A DNA stretch of 64,000 nucleotides from a bacterium (GTDB taxonomy: Bacteria > Chloroflexota > Dormibacteria > Dormibacterales > Dormibacteraceae): NCBI GenBank assembly GCA_004299235.1, contig SCQL01000029.1, positions 1 to 64,000 on the forward strand. Direction: 5' to 3'. The notes under the pieces are model-generated. The model was not told where the DNA came from and ran no database searches. It worked only from the letters and a program-made list of their open reading frames with translations. The translations under genes were made by a program, and so were the position numbers. Below are positions 43,421-50,927 of the stretch, one piece after another; positions within the stretch are counted from its first letter, which is position 1, and each line of letters opens with the position of its first letter.

Positions 43421-43453
43421 CGCACGCAGAGCGCACGCTGGGCGCACGCTGAG
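43421..43453. repeat. three tandem 11-bp iteron-like repeats
   Basis: CGCACGCAGAG, CGCACGCTGGG and CGCACGCTGAG follow each other without spacing. They share the core CGCACGC and differ in the last 4 bases. They lie 50 bases upstream of the replication-relaxation start, the usual place for initiator binding sites. Confidence 0.7.
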
Positions 43454-43469
43454 CTTGGGAGATGGTCGT

Positions 43470-43495
43470 GGAGGGGGCCGGAGTCCGGCCCCTCC
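43470..43495. repeat. strong bulged hairpin next to the iterons
   Basis: GGAGG-GGGCCGG pairs with CCGGCCCCTCC (11 bp, one bulged G) around an AGT loop, 16 bases from the repeats. It could be the nick-site hairpin of an oriT or rolling-circle origin, or a terminator. Confidence 0.5.
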
Positions 43496-43715
43496 TGCAA
43501 GACCGTAGGAGTCTCGAACGCTTGTCGCCGAGCGCCGTCGAAGGGAGCTCGAGAGCGGAGGTGGAGGGCGAAATCGCCTTCGGCCGACCCCGGTCTGGCC
43601 GCTCAGCTTTGCGCCGAGGGCCCTGGGTCAAAAGCCATGGGCGTCCCGACAAATGCTTCTATAGATACTAAGTGTGGACGATTTGCGTCCTTCGCCTTGA
43701 AACTGCAAGCTGCAA

Positions 43716-44477
43716 ATGCGATCGCGACAGGTGAAGTTCAGACTGATCAAGCTCGACGTTGCGGCCAAGCGTGTGGGATGCCACGTCGAGACGCTCAGGC
43801 TGCGGATCCGGAGCGGGAGATTGAAAGCCGTTCGGGGGCCGCACGGCGCCTACTTCATCTCGACTCGCTCCTTTCTGGGCCTTCGCGTGCGCAAGCCGCC
43901 GCCGTGGAAGCGGCGCCGCCCAACCGCTGAAGAGCGGGAAGCAGCCTGGGAGACGGCGGCGAAGAGACTGCGGCGGCAGTCGCGCGCCTTCGATGAACTC
44001 ATCCCGTTTCTTGTCGCGCTGAAAGTGAAGCCTTCCCTGAAGACGCCCGCCCATCGACTCATTTGTGCCCACGGCCTCCGAGACCTTGGCTTCGGCGCGG
44101 CGGCGATTGCGGCGGAGCTGGGCGTGTCTACGCGTCACGCCCGGCGCTTGATTCGAGAGGACCTCGCCGGCCCTATCGCCGGAGCCGCCCATCGCTGGGC
44201 GCAGATCGAAGCGCGGCGATTGGTCCGCGAGCTGCGCGAAGGCCTCAAAGCAGAGGGGTTTCGTTTCCACCAGTGGGTGATGCGAGGCGATCGCGTGGCC
44301 GGTCCACCGACACATCGCGATCGCCCCAGGCCGGCCTTCAAACTGATCGCGCTGACCCGGGACGAGAAGATCTCGCTGCGAGCGGCGGGTCTTACCAATG
44401 ACCAGATCTGGGCGATCGGCGTTATCGGCATCGGCTCGGACGAGCTGAATGAACTACAGCTTCATGGGCTTCCCTGA
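43716..44477 (+). CDS. DNA-binding protein with two helix-turn-helix motifs
   Basis: 253 aa. The N-terminus IKLDVAAKRVGCHVETLRLR followed by IRSGRLKAVRGPHGAYFI is an excisionase/MerR-type winged helix. A second HTH lies near residues 125-150 (LGFGAAAIAAELGVSTRHARRLIRED). The middle is highly basic. It is divergent from the replication-relaxation gene, so it may be the element's regulator or recombination directionality factor. That role is inference from position. Confidence 0.7.
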   Translation: MRSRQVKFRLIKLDVAAKRVGCHVETLRLRIRSGRLKAVRGPHGAYFISTRSFLGLRVRKPPPWKRRRPTAEEREAAWETAAKRLRRQSRAFDELIPFLVALKVKPSLKTPAHRLICAHGLRDLGFGAAAIAAELGVSTRHARRLIREDLAGPIAGAAHRWAQIEARRLVRELREGLKAEGFRFHQWVMRGDRVAGPPTHRDRPRPAFKLIALTRDEKISLRAAGLTNDQIWAIGVIGIGSDELNELQLHGLP

Positions 44478-44614
44478 CACGGCGTTGCCCTCGAAGGCGA
44501 GACGTGGCCACCGTTTCGTGCAACCTTGGCCGGTCGCTTGCCGAGCCACCGAGCTTGGAGCACGGCTCGCGACGCTCGCTAAGCGAGCAGTAATGCTCTT
44601 GAATAACCAACCGC

Positions 44615-44642
44615 TTGACAACACGCGGAGGAAATGTAAGCT
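44615..44642 (+). promoter_or_regulatory. promoter candidate for the MauE cassette
   Basis: TTGACA at 44615-44620, 16-base spacer, TAAGCT at 44637-44642. Downstream start is 44685. The -35 is perfect; the -10 is weak. Confidence 0.45.
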
Positions 44643-44684
44643 CAGTTTGGCAACAGATGCTCGGGGAGTCAGCGGGGTGGCGGA

Positions 44685-45248
44685 ATGTTTAGCGGGTCGA
44701 TGCTATTGGGACCCGTAGTCCCGATTACAGAAGGGCTGCAGCTCGCGACCGCGGCGATTAACTGTGTCGCGGCCGCATTGTTGATCAGTGCTGGAGTGTC
44801 TAAGCTGGCAAGGCCAGACCCATTTCGTCACGCGCTGGAGGAGGTCGTCGGCCGAACCGGCCGGCTGGTTAGCCGGACGTGGATTCGGCTCATTGCAGTT
44901 TTCGAAATCGTCGCAGGCGTTTCCCTGACGACCGCTCCATCGAGGGTGCCCGGAGCGGTTGCCGCAGGATGTCTTGGAATCTGTTTCGTGGTTTTGGGTG
45001 TGGCCGGGTCAATTCGTGGCAGTCGACTGCCCTGCGGTTGCTTTGGCGCTACTAACGGAAGGCGCCCGTTTGGATGGGTCAACGTTGTGAGCGGCGCATT
45101 CTTCATCCTGCTCCTGCTGACCAACCTGCTGCAGAGCGTCGTGGTCCAGACGGTGCCGAGCCTTTACCTGGTCTCAATCGCGATCGTCGGTTGGACATTT
45201 TGGGTTCACCGCGGCCTAGTGGGTGGTGTCCTCGTCCGCCGTGCTTAG
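44685..45248 (+). CDS. MauE/DoxX-like redox membrane protein
   Basis: 187 aa with four or five membrane spans: ATAAINCVAAALLISAGVSKLARP, IAVFEIVAGVSLTT, AGCLGICFVVLGVAGSI, FILLLLTNLL and LYLVSIAIVGWTFWV. The motif LPCGCFGATN after the third span is the MauE signature Cys pair. MauE proteins support disulfide formation in exported Cys-rich proteins such as the methylamine dehydrogenase small subunit. A thioredoxin-like protein and a 12-Cys exported protein follow. A/T-richer codon choice than the backbone suggests transfer. Confidence 0.82.
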   Translation: MFSGSMLLGPVVPITEGLQLATAAINCVAAALLISAGVSKLARPDPFRHALEEVVGRTGRLVSRTWIRLIAVFEIVAGVSLTTAPSRVPGAVAAGCLGICFVVLGVAGSIRGSRLPCGCFGATNGRRPFGWVNVVSGAFFILLLLTNLLQSVVVQTVPSLYLVSIAIVGWTFWVHRGLVGGVLVRRA

Positions 45249-45274
45249 CACCGAAAGAGCGAGGTGATGGGACT

Positions 45275-45838
45275 GTGATCGATTTGCTGTTCGCGTTCGT
45301 GCTCCTCTTCATGGCGGCAGCAATTGTCGTGCTCTTCGCCATGCTTGGTGAACTGGCTTCGCGAATTCCCCAGCCTGCGCGGCTTCATTCGGGACCTTCG
45401 ATCAAGCCGGTTGAAGGTGCACGCATCGGACATGTGGCCTCCTGGTGGCCGACGCAACTGGCATACCTCAAGGAAGCTCGAGACGGTGTGCTCTTGGTAT
45501 TGAGTAGCGCATGTGCCAGCTGTGAGGAGATTGGAGTGCAGTTTCGGAAAAGTGAGGATCCGCGCATAAGCGGATTCGGAATCCTCATGTCATGTGGAAA
45601 CATCGAGTCCGGCCACGACTTCATTGCACGGCACGGACTGAGCAAGGCCAGTTCCTACATCGATAAGGGAGGTGAATGGGTTCGAGGTGAATTCAACGTA
45701 ATGATGAGTCCGGTAGCCCTCTTCTTCAGGGAGGGTCGCCTGCAAACGGCGCTTGTATTCGATGACCTGGATGCGCTGCACAAGCTAACCGATGACGGCC
45801 AATCGCTTTATCCGATTCCTACCGTTGCGAACGTATGA
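45275..45838 (+). CDS. membrane-anchored thioredoxin-like protein (MauD-like)
   Basis: 187 aa from GTG 45275. One N-terminal membrane anchor (LLFAFVLLFMAAAIVVLFAML). The extracytoplasmic domain has GVLLVLSSACASCEEIGVQF, where CASC is the redox CxxC of the thioredoxin fold. A thioredoxin-type strand with the cis-Pro position follows (NVMMSPVALFF). It resembles MauD and would act with the MauE-like protein to transfer disulfides to the Cys-rich protein encoded next. Confidence 0.8.
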   Translation: MIDLLFAFVLLFMAAAIVVLFAMLGELASRIPQPARLHSGPSIKPVEGARIGHVASWWPTQLAYLKEARDGVLLVLSSACASCEEIGVQFRKSEDPRISGFGILMSCGNIESGHDFIARHGLSKASSYIDKGGEWVRGEFNVMMSPVALFFREGRLQTALVFDDLDALHKLTDDGQSLYPIPTVANV

Positions 45839-45857
45839 AGTCAGGGAGCTTAGCGCT

Positions 45858-46169
45858 ATGAGTGATAGAGGTGGCCTCGCGAGCGTATTCGACGAAAGAC
45901 CTCCGCGCCGGAAGTTCTTGACATGGTTAGGTGCCGGAGGGTTGGCAGCGGCTGCAGGACTGTTCGGTCACACAGGCACCGTGCAGGCGTCATGCGGGCT
46001 AGCGTGTTGCAATCTGATCTACTGCCCGCCAAACGAAAGCATCTCCGCCTGTATGAACTACCCCGGCAGCTACACGTGGATCTGCAACCAGGATCAGTGC
46101 CAATCGTGCTACTGCTGCGAGGACTGGCACGGTCATTCCGCCCAGAGTTGTTCCAGTCCGGGGTGTTGA
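45858..46169 (+). CDS. 12-Cys Tat-exported small protein
   Basis: 103 aa. A twin-arginine signal (RRKFLTWLGAGGLAAAAG) ends near residue 43. The mature 60 residues contain 12 cysteines (SCGLACCNLIYC, SACMNY, WICNQDQCQSCYCCEDW, SCSSPGC) and two tryptophans. Methylamine dehydrogenase light chain MauA also has 12 Cys in six disulfides, is exported folded, needs MauE and MauD, and builds its cofactor from two Trp. The spacing here differs and the protein is shorter, so homology is not claimed. It is the obvious client of the two redox proteins upstream. Confidence 0.8.
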   Translation: MSDRGGLASVFDERPPRRKFLTWLGAGGLAAAAGLFGHTGTVQASCGLACCNLIYCPPNESISACMNYPGSYTWICNQDQCQSCYCCEDWHGHSAQSCSSPGC

Positions 46170-46184
46170 CCCGAGCCCTCAAGC

Positions 46185-46262
46185 ATGAGTACCACGAGCT
46201 GGACGGCGGTCTCGTTAGCGGTCGGGGTTGTCGGCGCGGCACTGCAAGCCTTCAGTCCTTGA
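46185..46262 (+). CDS. possible 25-aa hydrophobic peptide
   Basis: MSTTSWTAVSLAVGVVGAAL followed by QAFSP and a stop. It would form one short membrane span. No clear Shine-Dalgarno precedes it. It lies between the 12-Cys protein and the next membrane protein gene, whose ribosome binding site overlaps its end. May be fortuitous. Confidence 0.3.
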   Translation: MSTTSWTAVSLAVGVVGAALQAFSP

Positions 46263-46271
46263 GGTCTGTCG

Positions 46272-46868
46272 ATGACTGGCGTGGCCAGCCCAATGCTTAA
46301 AGCCTTTCCTGCCCGCGGCGTCAGGTTTGTGACCGGCCTGTTAGTTGGGGGCGTGGCTGCGGGTTTGCTTCTATCGCTCGCCGTTTATCTGATTGGTTCC
46401 AGCGCGGTAGCCCTTCTACCGAGCCGCAACAGATTGCTCATTGTCGCTGGCATCGCCATGACGTTGGGTATTGCAGATGTTATCGGCCGCACGCCTTCTA
46501 TCAATCGCCAAGTACCGCAACGTATGGTGCGGTCGGTGCCTGCAGGCTTTCTTGGGCTGACGTATGGATTCGATCTCGGCCTTCTGTTCACGACCCAGAA
46601 GACGACATCTCTGATTTGGCTTGCAATCGCAATGGCACTCCTCCTCGAGCCCGCTTCGTCTCCTCTCATTTTGCTGGCAATTGCGTTAGGAGCCGCGGGC
46701 ATCGTGGTGCTTGTTAGCTTCATCCTGAACGGAGATATGGCCCGAATCGAGGGGCCGCTACTGATTAACGGCCGCCACCTAAGCGTCGTAGATCATATTC
46801 GGAAGGGAACAGGCCTCCTCATCCTTGCGACCGTTCCAATTCTGGCGTGGCAGGCGCTCATTGCGTAG
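46272..46868 (+). CDS. polytopic membrane protein of the MauE cassette
   Basis: 198 aa with five or six membrane spans (VTGLLVGGVAAGLLLSLAVYLIG, LLIVAGIAMTLGIADVIG, LIWLAIAMALLLEP, LILLAIALGAAGIVVLVSFIL, LLILATVPILAW) and a central loop RSVPAGFLGLTYGFDLGLLF. GAGG lies 8 bases before the ATG. The arrangement recalls CcdA/TauE-like carriers of reductant, which would fit the redox cassette, but there is no Cys pair in the membrane, so the role is unknown. Confidence 0.7.
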   Translation: MTGVASPMLKAFPARGVRFVTGLLVGGVAAGLLLSLAVYLIGSSAVALLPSRNRLLIVAGIAMTLGIADVIGRTPSINRQVPQRMVRSVPAGFLGLTYGFDLGLLFTTQKTTSLIWLAIAMALLLEPASSPLILLAIALGAAGIVVLVSFILNGDMARIEGPLLINGRHLSVVDHIRKGTGLLILATVPILAWQALIA

Positions 46869-46877
46869 GTGGTACAT

Positions 46878-47261
46878 GTGCCTGATCACGATGATCAGAC
46901 TGGAGGTTGCGTAGTTATTACACGTTTCGAGTGTCGCACGTTGCCGCGTCTGTTGTACCTGGTGTTAAGACACTCAGCTACTAAGCGGGCTGTCAGAAGG
47001 AGCGCAAAAGGCTATGTGGGCAGCAGAGCCATCGTCGACTGGCGCCAACGAACCCTGATGAGTGTATCGCTCTGGCGGAGCGTCGCATCCATCTTTTCAA
47101 TGGGTGAGGTCCAGGAGCACGTAGTCGCAGCTCGCTTGCCACGGAGACTTGGAATCGCTACGACGTGCGGTATCTACACGTTCGCCGGCGATTGGCGGAC
47201 CGTGATGTTTGGCACCGTCACTGAAGCCCACTCACCCTTGGAACTAATCAGGAATGAATAG
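46878..47261 (+). CDS. probable dimeric alpha/beta-barrel (CrtA/ABM-like) protein
   Basis: 127 aa from GTG 46878, chosen because AGGTGG is 5 bases upstream. The segment RRSAKGYVGSRAIVDWRQRTLMSVSLWRS, followed by MGEVQEHVVAARLP, resembles the ferredoxin-like fold of spheroidene monooxygenase-type and antibiotic-biosynthesis-monooxygenase-type proteins, which use a conserved Trp and His. Weak similarity by eye only. Part of the cassette behind the 12-Cys protein. Confidence 0.55.
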   Translation: MPDHDDQTGGCVVITRFECRTLPRLLYLVLRHSATKRAVRRSAKGYVGSRAIVDWRQRTLMSVSLWRSVASIFSMGEVQEHVVAARLPRRLGIATTCGIYTFAGDWRTVMFGTVTEAHSPLELIRNE

Positions 47262-47299
47262 TCACGGAATCCCGACGTGGTTGTTAGGAGGACAGCACG

Positions 47300-47578
47300 A
47301 TGACATCACCAACTGATAGAGGGAACGTAATCGTCCGCAACGAGTCAGATGGCACTACAACTGTCATGCTCTGCGCGGGCTTCCGCGCCGGTAAGCCAGT
47401 CGACGTTTTTGCAATCCACTCCCACGTGGCATCTGTGGAGATCCAAGACGGCATAAGCCTCCGACGGCTTCCTGGAGGTGGAGCTGACAGCTACACGGAC
47501 GACATCGTGCAGGTTTACCGCGACGACGATGGCACCGTGCGTGTGCAGTCGCCCGGCGCTGGGCTGTTTCCTGGATAG
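47300..47578 (+). CDS. small hypothetical protein
   Basis: 92 aa with a strong TTAGGAGG ribosome binding site 8 bases before the ATG. Soluble and beta-rich (NVIVRNESDGTTTVMLCAG, VASVEIQDGISLRRLPGGG, IVQVYRDDDGTVRVQS). One Cys. No family recognised. Last cytosolic gene before the lipoprotein. Confidence 0.6.
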   Translation: MTSPTDRGNVIVRNESDGTTTVMLCAGFRAGKPVDVFAIHSHVASVEIQDGISLRRLPGGGADSYTDDIVQVYRDDDGTVRVQSPGAGLFPG

Positions 47579-47603
47579 GACGGAGGTCTTTCGAGGTTCT
47601 CGT

Positions 47604-48098
47604 TTGAGGTATCAATACTGGCTGGCACTCCTGGCTGCTCCACTGCTGGTTTGCTGCTCTGGCAATCCAAGCTCGACGCTGACTCCCTCGAAGGTGATGA
47701 TGAATGACAGTTGTGGGGCGACACCGATATACAAGGGAGGAATGCCTGACTGGATTCGCCACCAGCTTGGGTCATCTGCTTCGAATGACTCGGTCATCTA
47801 TGTCGTTGCCTCACCCTCGGACGCGGCAGGCATCCTGTTTGGCTATCCGCTACGTGCTGGCCATCCCACGAACCCCAATAACAAAATCCTTTGGTTGGTG
47901 AACGGCTTGCCGACCGGCCCTGCCCTCGAGATCAGTGGCAATGCAGCCGACTCGTCGGTCGCAAATGTTCGACAGGAAGTGCCATTTATCGCAAGTGGAC
48001 AGGGCCCCTCAATAGTTGACCTTCCAGCAGCCGGTTGCTGGCACCTACAGCTATCTTGGTCCGGTCACACAGCTGCGGTCGACGTTCCATACCACTGA
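47604..48098 (+). CDS. secreted lipoprotein of unknown function
   Basis: 164 aa from TTG 47604, with GAGG 6 bases upstream. Lipobox LLVCCSG ends the signal peptide (YWLALLAAPLLVC). The mature part starts CSGNPSSTLTPSKVMMND and contains one more pair of Cys, ending PAAGCWHLQLSWSGHTAAVD, like a small beta-sandwich. Not recognised. Right end of element 1, 50 bases before the att scar. Confidence 0.65.
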   Translation: MRYQYWLALLAAPLLVCCSGNPSSTLTPSKVMMNDSCGATPIYKGGMPDWIRHQLGSSASNDSVIYVVASPSDAAGILFGYPLRAGHPTNPNNKILWLVNGLPTGPALEISGNAADSSVANVRQEVPFIASGQGPSIVDLPAAGCWHLQLSWSGHTAAVDVPYH

Positions 48099-48149
48099 GG
48101 CCATCGAAACGGCCGCGTTCCCGGTCCGCCTTCCAGACTGATTTCCGAG

Positions 48150-48211
48150 GTGGTAGGTGAACTGGACGAGCGCATTGCGACCCGGGCCTTGAACCCCGGT
48201 CTCCCAGTCCA
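48150..48211. other. right-end att scar 1 (between elements 1 and 2), diverged
   Basis: The minus strand reads VDWETGVQGPGRNALVQFTY, the same tail type as the other scars. The core GGTCTCCCAGTCCA matches the tRNA-Gly 3' end (CGTCTCCCGCTCCA) with 3 mismatches. Recombinase 2 begins 4 bases further right. Confidence 0.6.
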
Positions 48212-48214
48212 CCT

Positions 48215-49993
48215 TCAACCTCGCTCCCCTCGAACTCGGTTGGCGCGGACGATGGAGCTCGCCGGGTTCGAAAAGTCCGGCGCCAGAAGCGCTGGTGGCC
48301 CGTGTCGATGCGATGCGACGCGCCCTGGATAGGACGGAACGGCGAGAGCGGCCAAGGGCCTGATCCGATGAGCCATCGCGCTGAGGTTCGAACAAGCAAG
48401 CGTGTGGTGCTCCAGTACCAAGCCTTCAAAAAACGGTCGCCAAGCCTCGCGCGGAACGGCGACCACTCGCAACGAACCCTCCGGCAAAGCCTCGGCTTCG
48501 AGATGCTCGAAGATGCCTGCGACGAGGCGCTCCCGCTGGCTTGAGTCAGCCTTCTCCCATGCCGTCGTGAAATCGAGCAGCTGGGATTCGCACCACACAA
48601 CGTCGACCGAGCCTGCGTCAGTCGCGTTCTCAAGCTGACGCTTCTGCTCGTTGAGCTCCTCACGCCGCTTGCAGAACGTCTCCCAGTCGTACTCCCCGTA
48701 CTCGAAGAGCCTCCTGGCGCGATCAAGCTGGGCAGCCAGACGCTCGACCGCCGCGGCCGTGCTCTTACGGGATGCAGTTGGCCGGCCGCCAGCGCGAAGG
48801 CGATTCCGCAGTGCGGCATGCATCTCGCCGCTAGGCACCAGCTGCGACAGCTCGTGATGGATCGCATCCTCGAGCAGCTCGCTTTTGAACATGCGTGCAT
48901 CGCACCGCGGACCAGAGGGATGGACTGCGGAACGGTTCCGTCGCGCGACGTGGCAGCCGTAGTAGCGCTGAATCCGTCCTTTGCGGCTGTCGGCCTCACC
49001 GTGCATAGGACCGCCGCAGCGGGCGCACAGCAGGATCGGGGTCAGCGGATAGGTGTGTTTGGTCCAGGCCTTGCTGGTGCGCCTTACGTTGCGCTTCTTG
49101 ACGTCCTGGCAGGCTCGCCAGGTCTCCTCGTCGACCAGCGCGGGATGGAGACCCTGCACGAGCTCGCCTTCGACGAGGACCTTGCCGGCGTAGGAGGGGT
49201 TGCCGATGAGGTCTTTGAGCACGTCGCCGGTGAAGATGATCGCCCTCGATCGGTTGTGATTCGTCTTATCTGCGCCGCGGTAAGGCTTGATGCCAGACCG
49301 ATTCAGATGCTCGGCCAGGGAGCGCAGGCTGAAGCGGCCGGTGGCATAGAGCCGGAAGATCTCCTTGATCGCCGGTGCCGCATCGGGATCCTCCATGATC
49401 CGTCCATCGACGCGGCGGTAGCCCTGCGGGATCGTGCCCAGTAGCTGCCCATTGCGTCGTAGGTAGCGGAGGTTGTCGCGGACGCGCCTCGACACCTTCT
49501 CGCGCTCCTCCTGGGCGACGATGGCCTTGATCTTCCAGGAGAGCCGATCGACGTTGCTGATCAGGCCATTGGTGTCGAAGACCAGGATGCGGCGCTCGGT
49601 CATCTCGGCCATGAAGCGGAAGAACTCGACGTCGTTGCGATGGAGGCGATCGGCGTCGAAGAAGGCAATAGCGCCAACCTGCCCGGCCGGCAGTGTCCGA
49701 GTGCGCTCCATGAGTGCGAGGTAGCCAGGACGTCTCGAGGTTTCCTTGCCGGAACGGTCGGCATCCTCGAAATGCTCGAAGGCGAGACCCTCCAGCTCTG
49801 GTCGTCGCAGGACCGCGTCCAGTTGCTGGCTAAGCGAGGGACCGCGCGGACGTCCGTCGGCATCGAAGTCGCTGACAGACTGGCGGGTGTATACGAGCAC
49901 GACCGGTGCTGAGCGATGCGCGTTAGCGGCGCTACGCAACCGCTCCAGTGCAGCGGCTTCGGTCTCGCGTGTCCACTCGTCCTGCCGGTTCAT
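48215..49993 (-). CDS. large serine recombinase of element 2
   Basis: 592 aa. Catalytic domain VVLVYTRQSVSDFDADGR (Ser nucleophile), IAFFDADRLHRND; recombinase domain LGTIPQGYRRVDGR; zinc ribbon LLCARCGGPMHGE...YYGC; coiled coil. The last 65 residues (after RPFFEGLVLEHH) are Pro/Ala/Ser-rich and run up to the att scar, likely a replaced or frayed C-terminus. It is only distantly similar to recombinase 1, so the two elements used related but distinct integrases at the same tRNA. Confidence 0.92.
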   Translation of the reverse strand: MNRQDEWTRETEAAALERLRSAANAHRSAPVVLVYTRQSVSDFDADGRPRGPSLSQQLDAVLRRPELEGLAFEHFEDADRSGKETSRRPGYLALMERTRTLPAGQVGAIAFFDADRLHRNDVEFFRFMAEMTERRILVFDTNGLISNVDRLSWKIKAIVAQEEREKVSRRVRDNLRYLRRNGQLLGTIPQGYRRVDGRIMEDPDAAPAIKEIFRLYATGRFSLRSLAEHLNRSGIKPYRGADKTNHNRSRAIIFTGDVLKDLIGNPSYAGKVLVEGELVQGLHPALVDEETWRACQDVKKRNVRRTSKAWTKHTYPLTPILLCARCGGPMHGEADSRKGRIQRYYGCHVARRNRSAVHPSGPRCDARMFKSELLEDAIHHELSQLVPSGEMHAALRNRLRAGGRPTASRKSTAAAVERLAAQLDRARRLFEYGEYDWETFCKRREELNEQKRQLENATDAGSVDVVWCESQLLDFTTAWEKADSSQRERLVAGIFEHLEAEALPEGSLRVVAVPREAWRPFFEGLVLEHHTLACSNLSAMAHRIRPLAALAVPSYPGRVASHRHGPPALLAPDFSNPASSIVRANRVRGERG

Positions 49994-50003
49994 GCATTCA
50001 CCT

Positions 50004-50438
50004 TCAAACTCGAGTGACAGTCATGCGATGGCCAAGCCGCACGGTGCTGAAGTGGCGCATGTCGACCGTGATCAGCTCTTCCACGCGATTTCGTTCCGCG
50101 GCTGCCAGCAAGAGAGCGTCGACGTAGGAGAGACGGAGCTGGCTGTAGCGCTCCAGGATTCCGGCCGCGCGCTGATGGTCGGCCTCGTCTGTGCGAAGCA
50201 GCTCGATCCCGCTCTCGCGAGCCCAGCGCAGAACGACCAGGGCGGGTTCGGCTGAGCGGGCAGGCGCGTAGCGCATGCGAAACAGCGTGTAGGCCTCACC
50301 GATCACCTCCCAAATCGTGCACAGCTTCCTCCCTCTCCGACCGCTGGCCTTGATCGCTGCAACTGACGCCGCGTGGTGCTCGTCGTCCTCAGAAAGGAGT
50401 CCGACCACCGGCCCGGTATCCAGAATCACCGCCCGCAC
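50004..50438 (-). CDS. PIN-domain toxin (VapC-like)
   Basis: 144 aa. Acidic residues of the PIN nuclease are present: ILDTGPVVGLL (Asp), WEVIGEAYTLF (Glu), LSYVDALLLAAAE (Asp) and LITVDMRHF (Asp). It starts 3 bases after the antitoxin stop. It would cleave RNA when free of its antitoxin. Element maintenance is the likely role. Confidence 0.9.
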   Translation of the reverse strand: MRAVILDTGPVVGLLSEDDEHHAASVAAIKASGRRGRKLCTIWEVIGEAYTLFRMRYAPARSAEPALVVLRWARESGIELLRTDEADHQRAAGILERYSQLRLSYVDALLLAAAERNRVEELITVDMRHFSTVRLGHRMTVTRV

Positions 50439-50441
50439 GTC

Positions 50442-50663
50442 TCAGCGGTAGACCACCTCGTCGACTTCCTCTGAGAGCGTGGGGGGTGCCCCCTTGATCA
50501 CGCCCGCGAAGGCGAGGACGTGGTCGACCTGGGTTGCGGTCTCGGGCAGGGCTTCGACGGCCTCGACGATCAAAGCGCTCTGTGAGATCCCCTTCTGGCG
50601 CGCCAGTCGTCGGATCCTCTTGTCCGTCTCTGACGGCACAATGATCTGCTTGCGAACCAACAT
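50442..50663 (-). CDS. ribbon-helix-helix antitoxin (VapB-like)
   Basis: 73 aa from ATG 50663, placed 7 bases after a TACAAT -10 box (leaderless); an ATG 3 codons earlier overlaps the box itself. MLVRKQIIVPSETDKRIRRL is the RHH strand and first helix; QVDHVLAFAGVIKGAPPTLS forms the toxin-binding tail, ending DEVVYR. Clear paralogue of the antitoxin at 55355-55585. Confidence 0.85.
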   Translation of the reverse strand: MLVRKQIIVPSETDKRIRRLARQKGISQSALIVEAVEALPETATQVDHVLAFAGVIKGAPPTLSEEVDEVVYR

Positions 50664-50670
50664 GAGCTGC

Positions 50671-50676
50671 ATTGTA
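50671..50676 (-). promoter_or_regulatory. -10 box of the element 2 toxin-antitoxin operon
   Basis: TACAAT ends 7 bases before ATG 50663. No Shine-Dalgarno lies between. Leaderless transcription is inferred. Confidence 0.5.
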
Positions 50677-50696
50677 CATCGATCAGTGTGTAGCGG

Positions 50697-50927
50697 TCAC
50701 GCAGCCGGAATGTCTTCGAATGATTCTTTTTTGGCGGGATCATTTGGAATCATTCGCGCGACTGAATTGCCTTCGACGGGCCGTCTTCGGCGCTGCTCGA
50801 GCATGATCTCCGCGACTACAGCGATCACCTGAACGATCTCGGGCGCCAGGTCGGCCGGCGTCGATGGCGCCTTCGTTCGGGGCCGTGCGCTCGAAGGGGT
50901 CAAGCGCTTGACTCTCAGCCTCCTCAA
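50697..50927 (-). CDS. small protein downstream of the replication-relaxation pseudogene
   Basis: 76 aa from TTG 50927, which overlaps the upstream stop (TTGA). Basic N-terminus (LRRLRVKRLTPSSARPRTK), helix PADLAPEIVQVIAVVAEIML, acidic tail. Position and overlap match the 97-aa gene in element 1. The sequence is only weakly similar. May still be expressed if a promoter remains. Confidence 0.45.
   Translation of the reverse strand: MRRLRVKRLTPSSARPRTKAPSTPADLAPEIVQVIAVVAEIMLEQRRRRPVEGNSVARMIPNDPAKKESFEDIPAA

Larger units (their letters stand above)
43372..43715. other. non-coding control region of element 1
   Basis: Between the divergent replication-relaxation and HTH genes. No convincing ORF. 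It holds three tandem 11-bp repeats and a strong bulged hairpin, listed separately. Candidate origin or transfer site. Confidence 0.5.
40206..48211. mobile_element. integrated element 1 at tRNA-Gly
   Basis: Left end is the tRNA-Gly 3' end with the recombinase next to it. The right end is the scar at 48150-48211. Contents: serine recombinase, small coupled protein, replication-relaxation protein, iterons plus hairpin, HTH regulator, then the MauE/thioredoxin/12-Cys cargo and a lipoprotein. Closest to the tRNA, hence the latest insertion in an accretion model. Confidence 0.75.

Noticed and set aside
43421-43453. CRISPR array
   Set aside because: Units are 11 bp, directly abutting, without spacers, and no cas gene is nearby.
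43462-43671. Small open frames in the element 1 intergenic region
   Set aside because: No ribosome binding site, no protein-like sequence, and they overlap the repeats and hairpin.
48215-48420. Last 65 residues of recombinase 2 considered as a separate gene
   Set aside because: They continue the recombinase frame without a start or ribosome binding site and look like a frayed tail next to the att scar.
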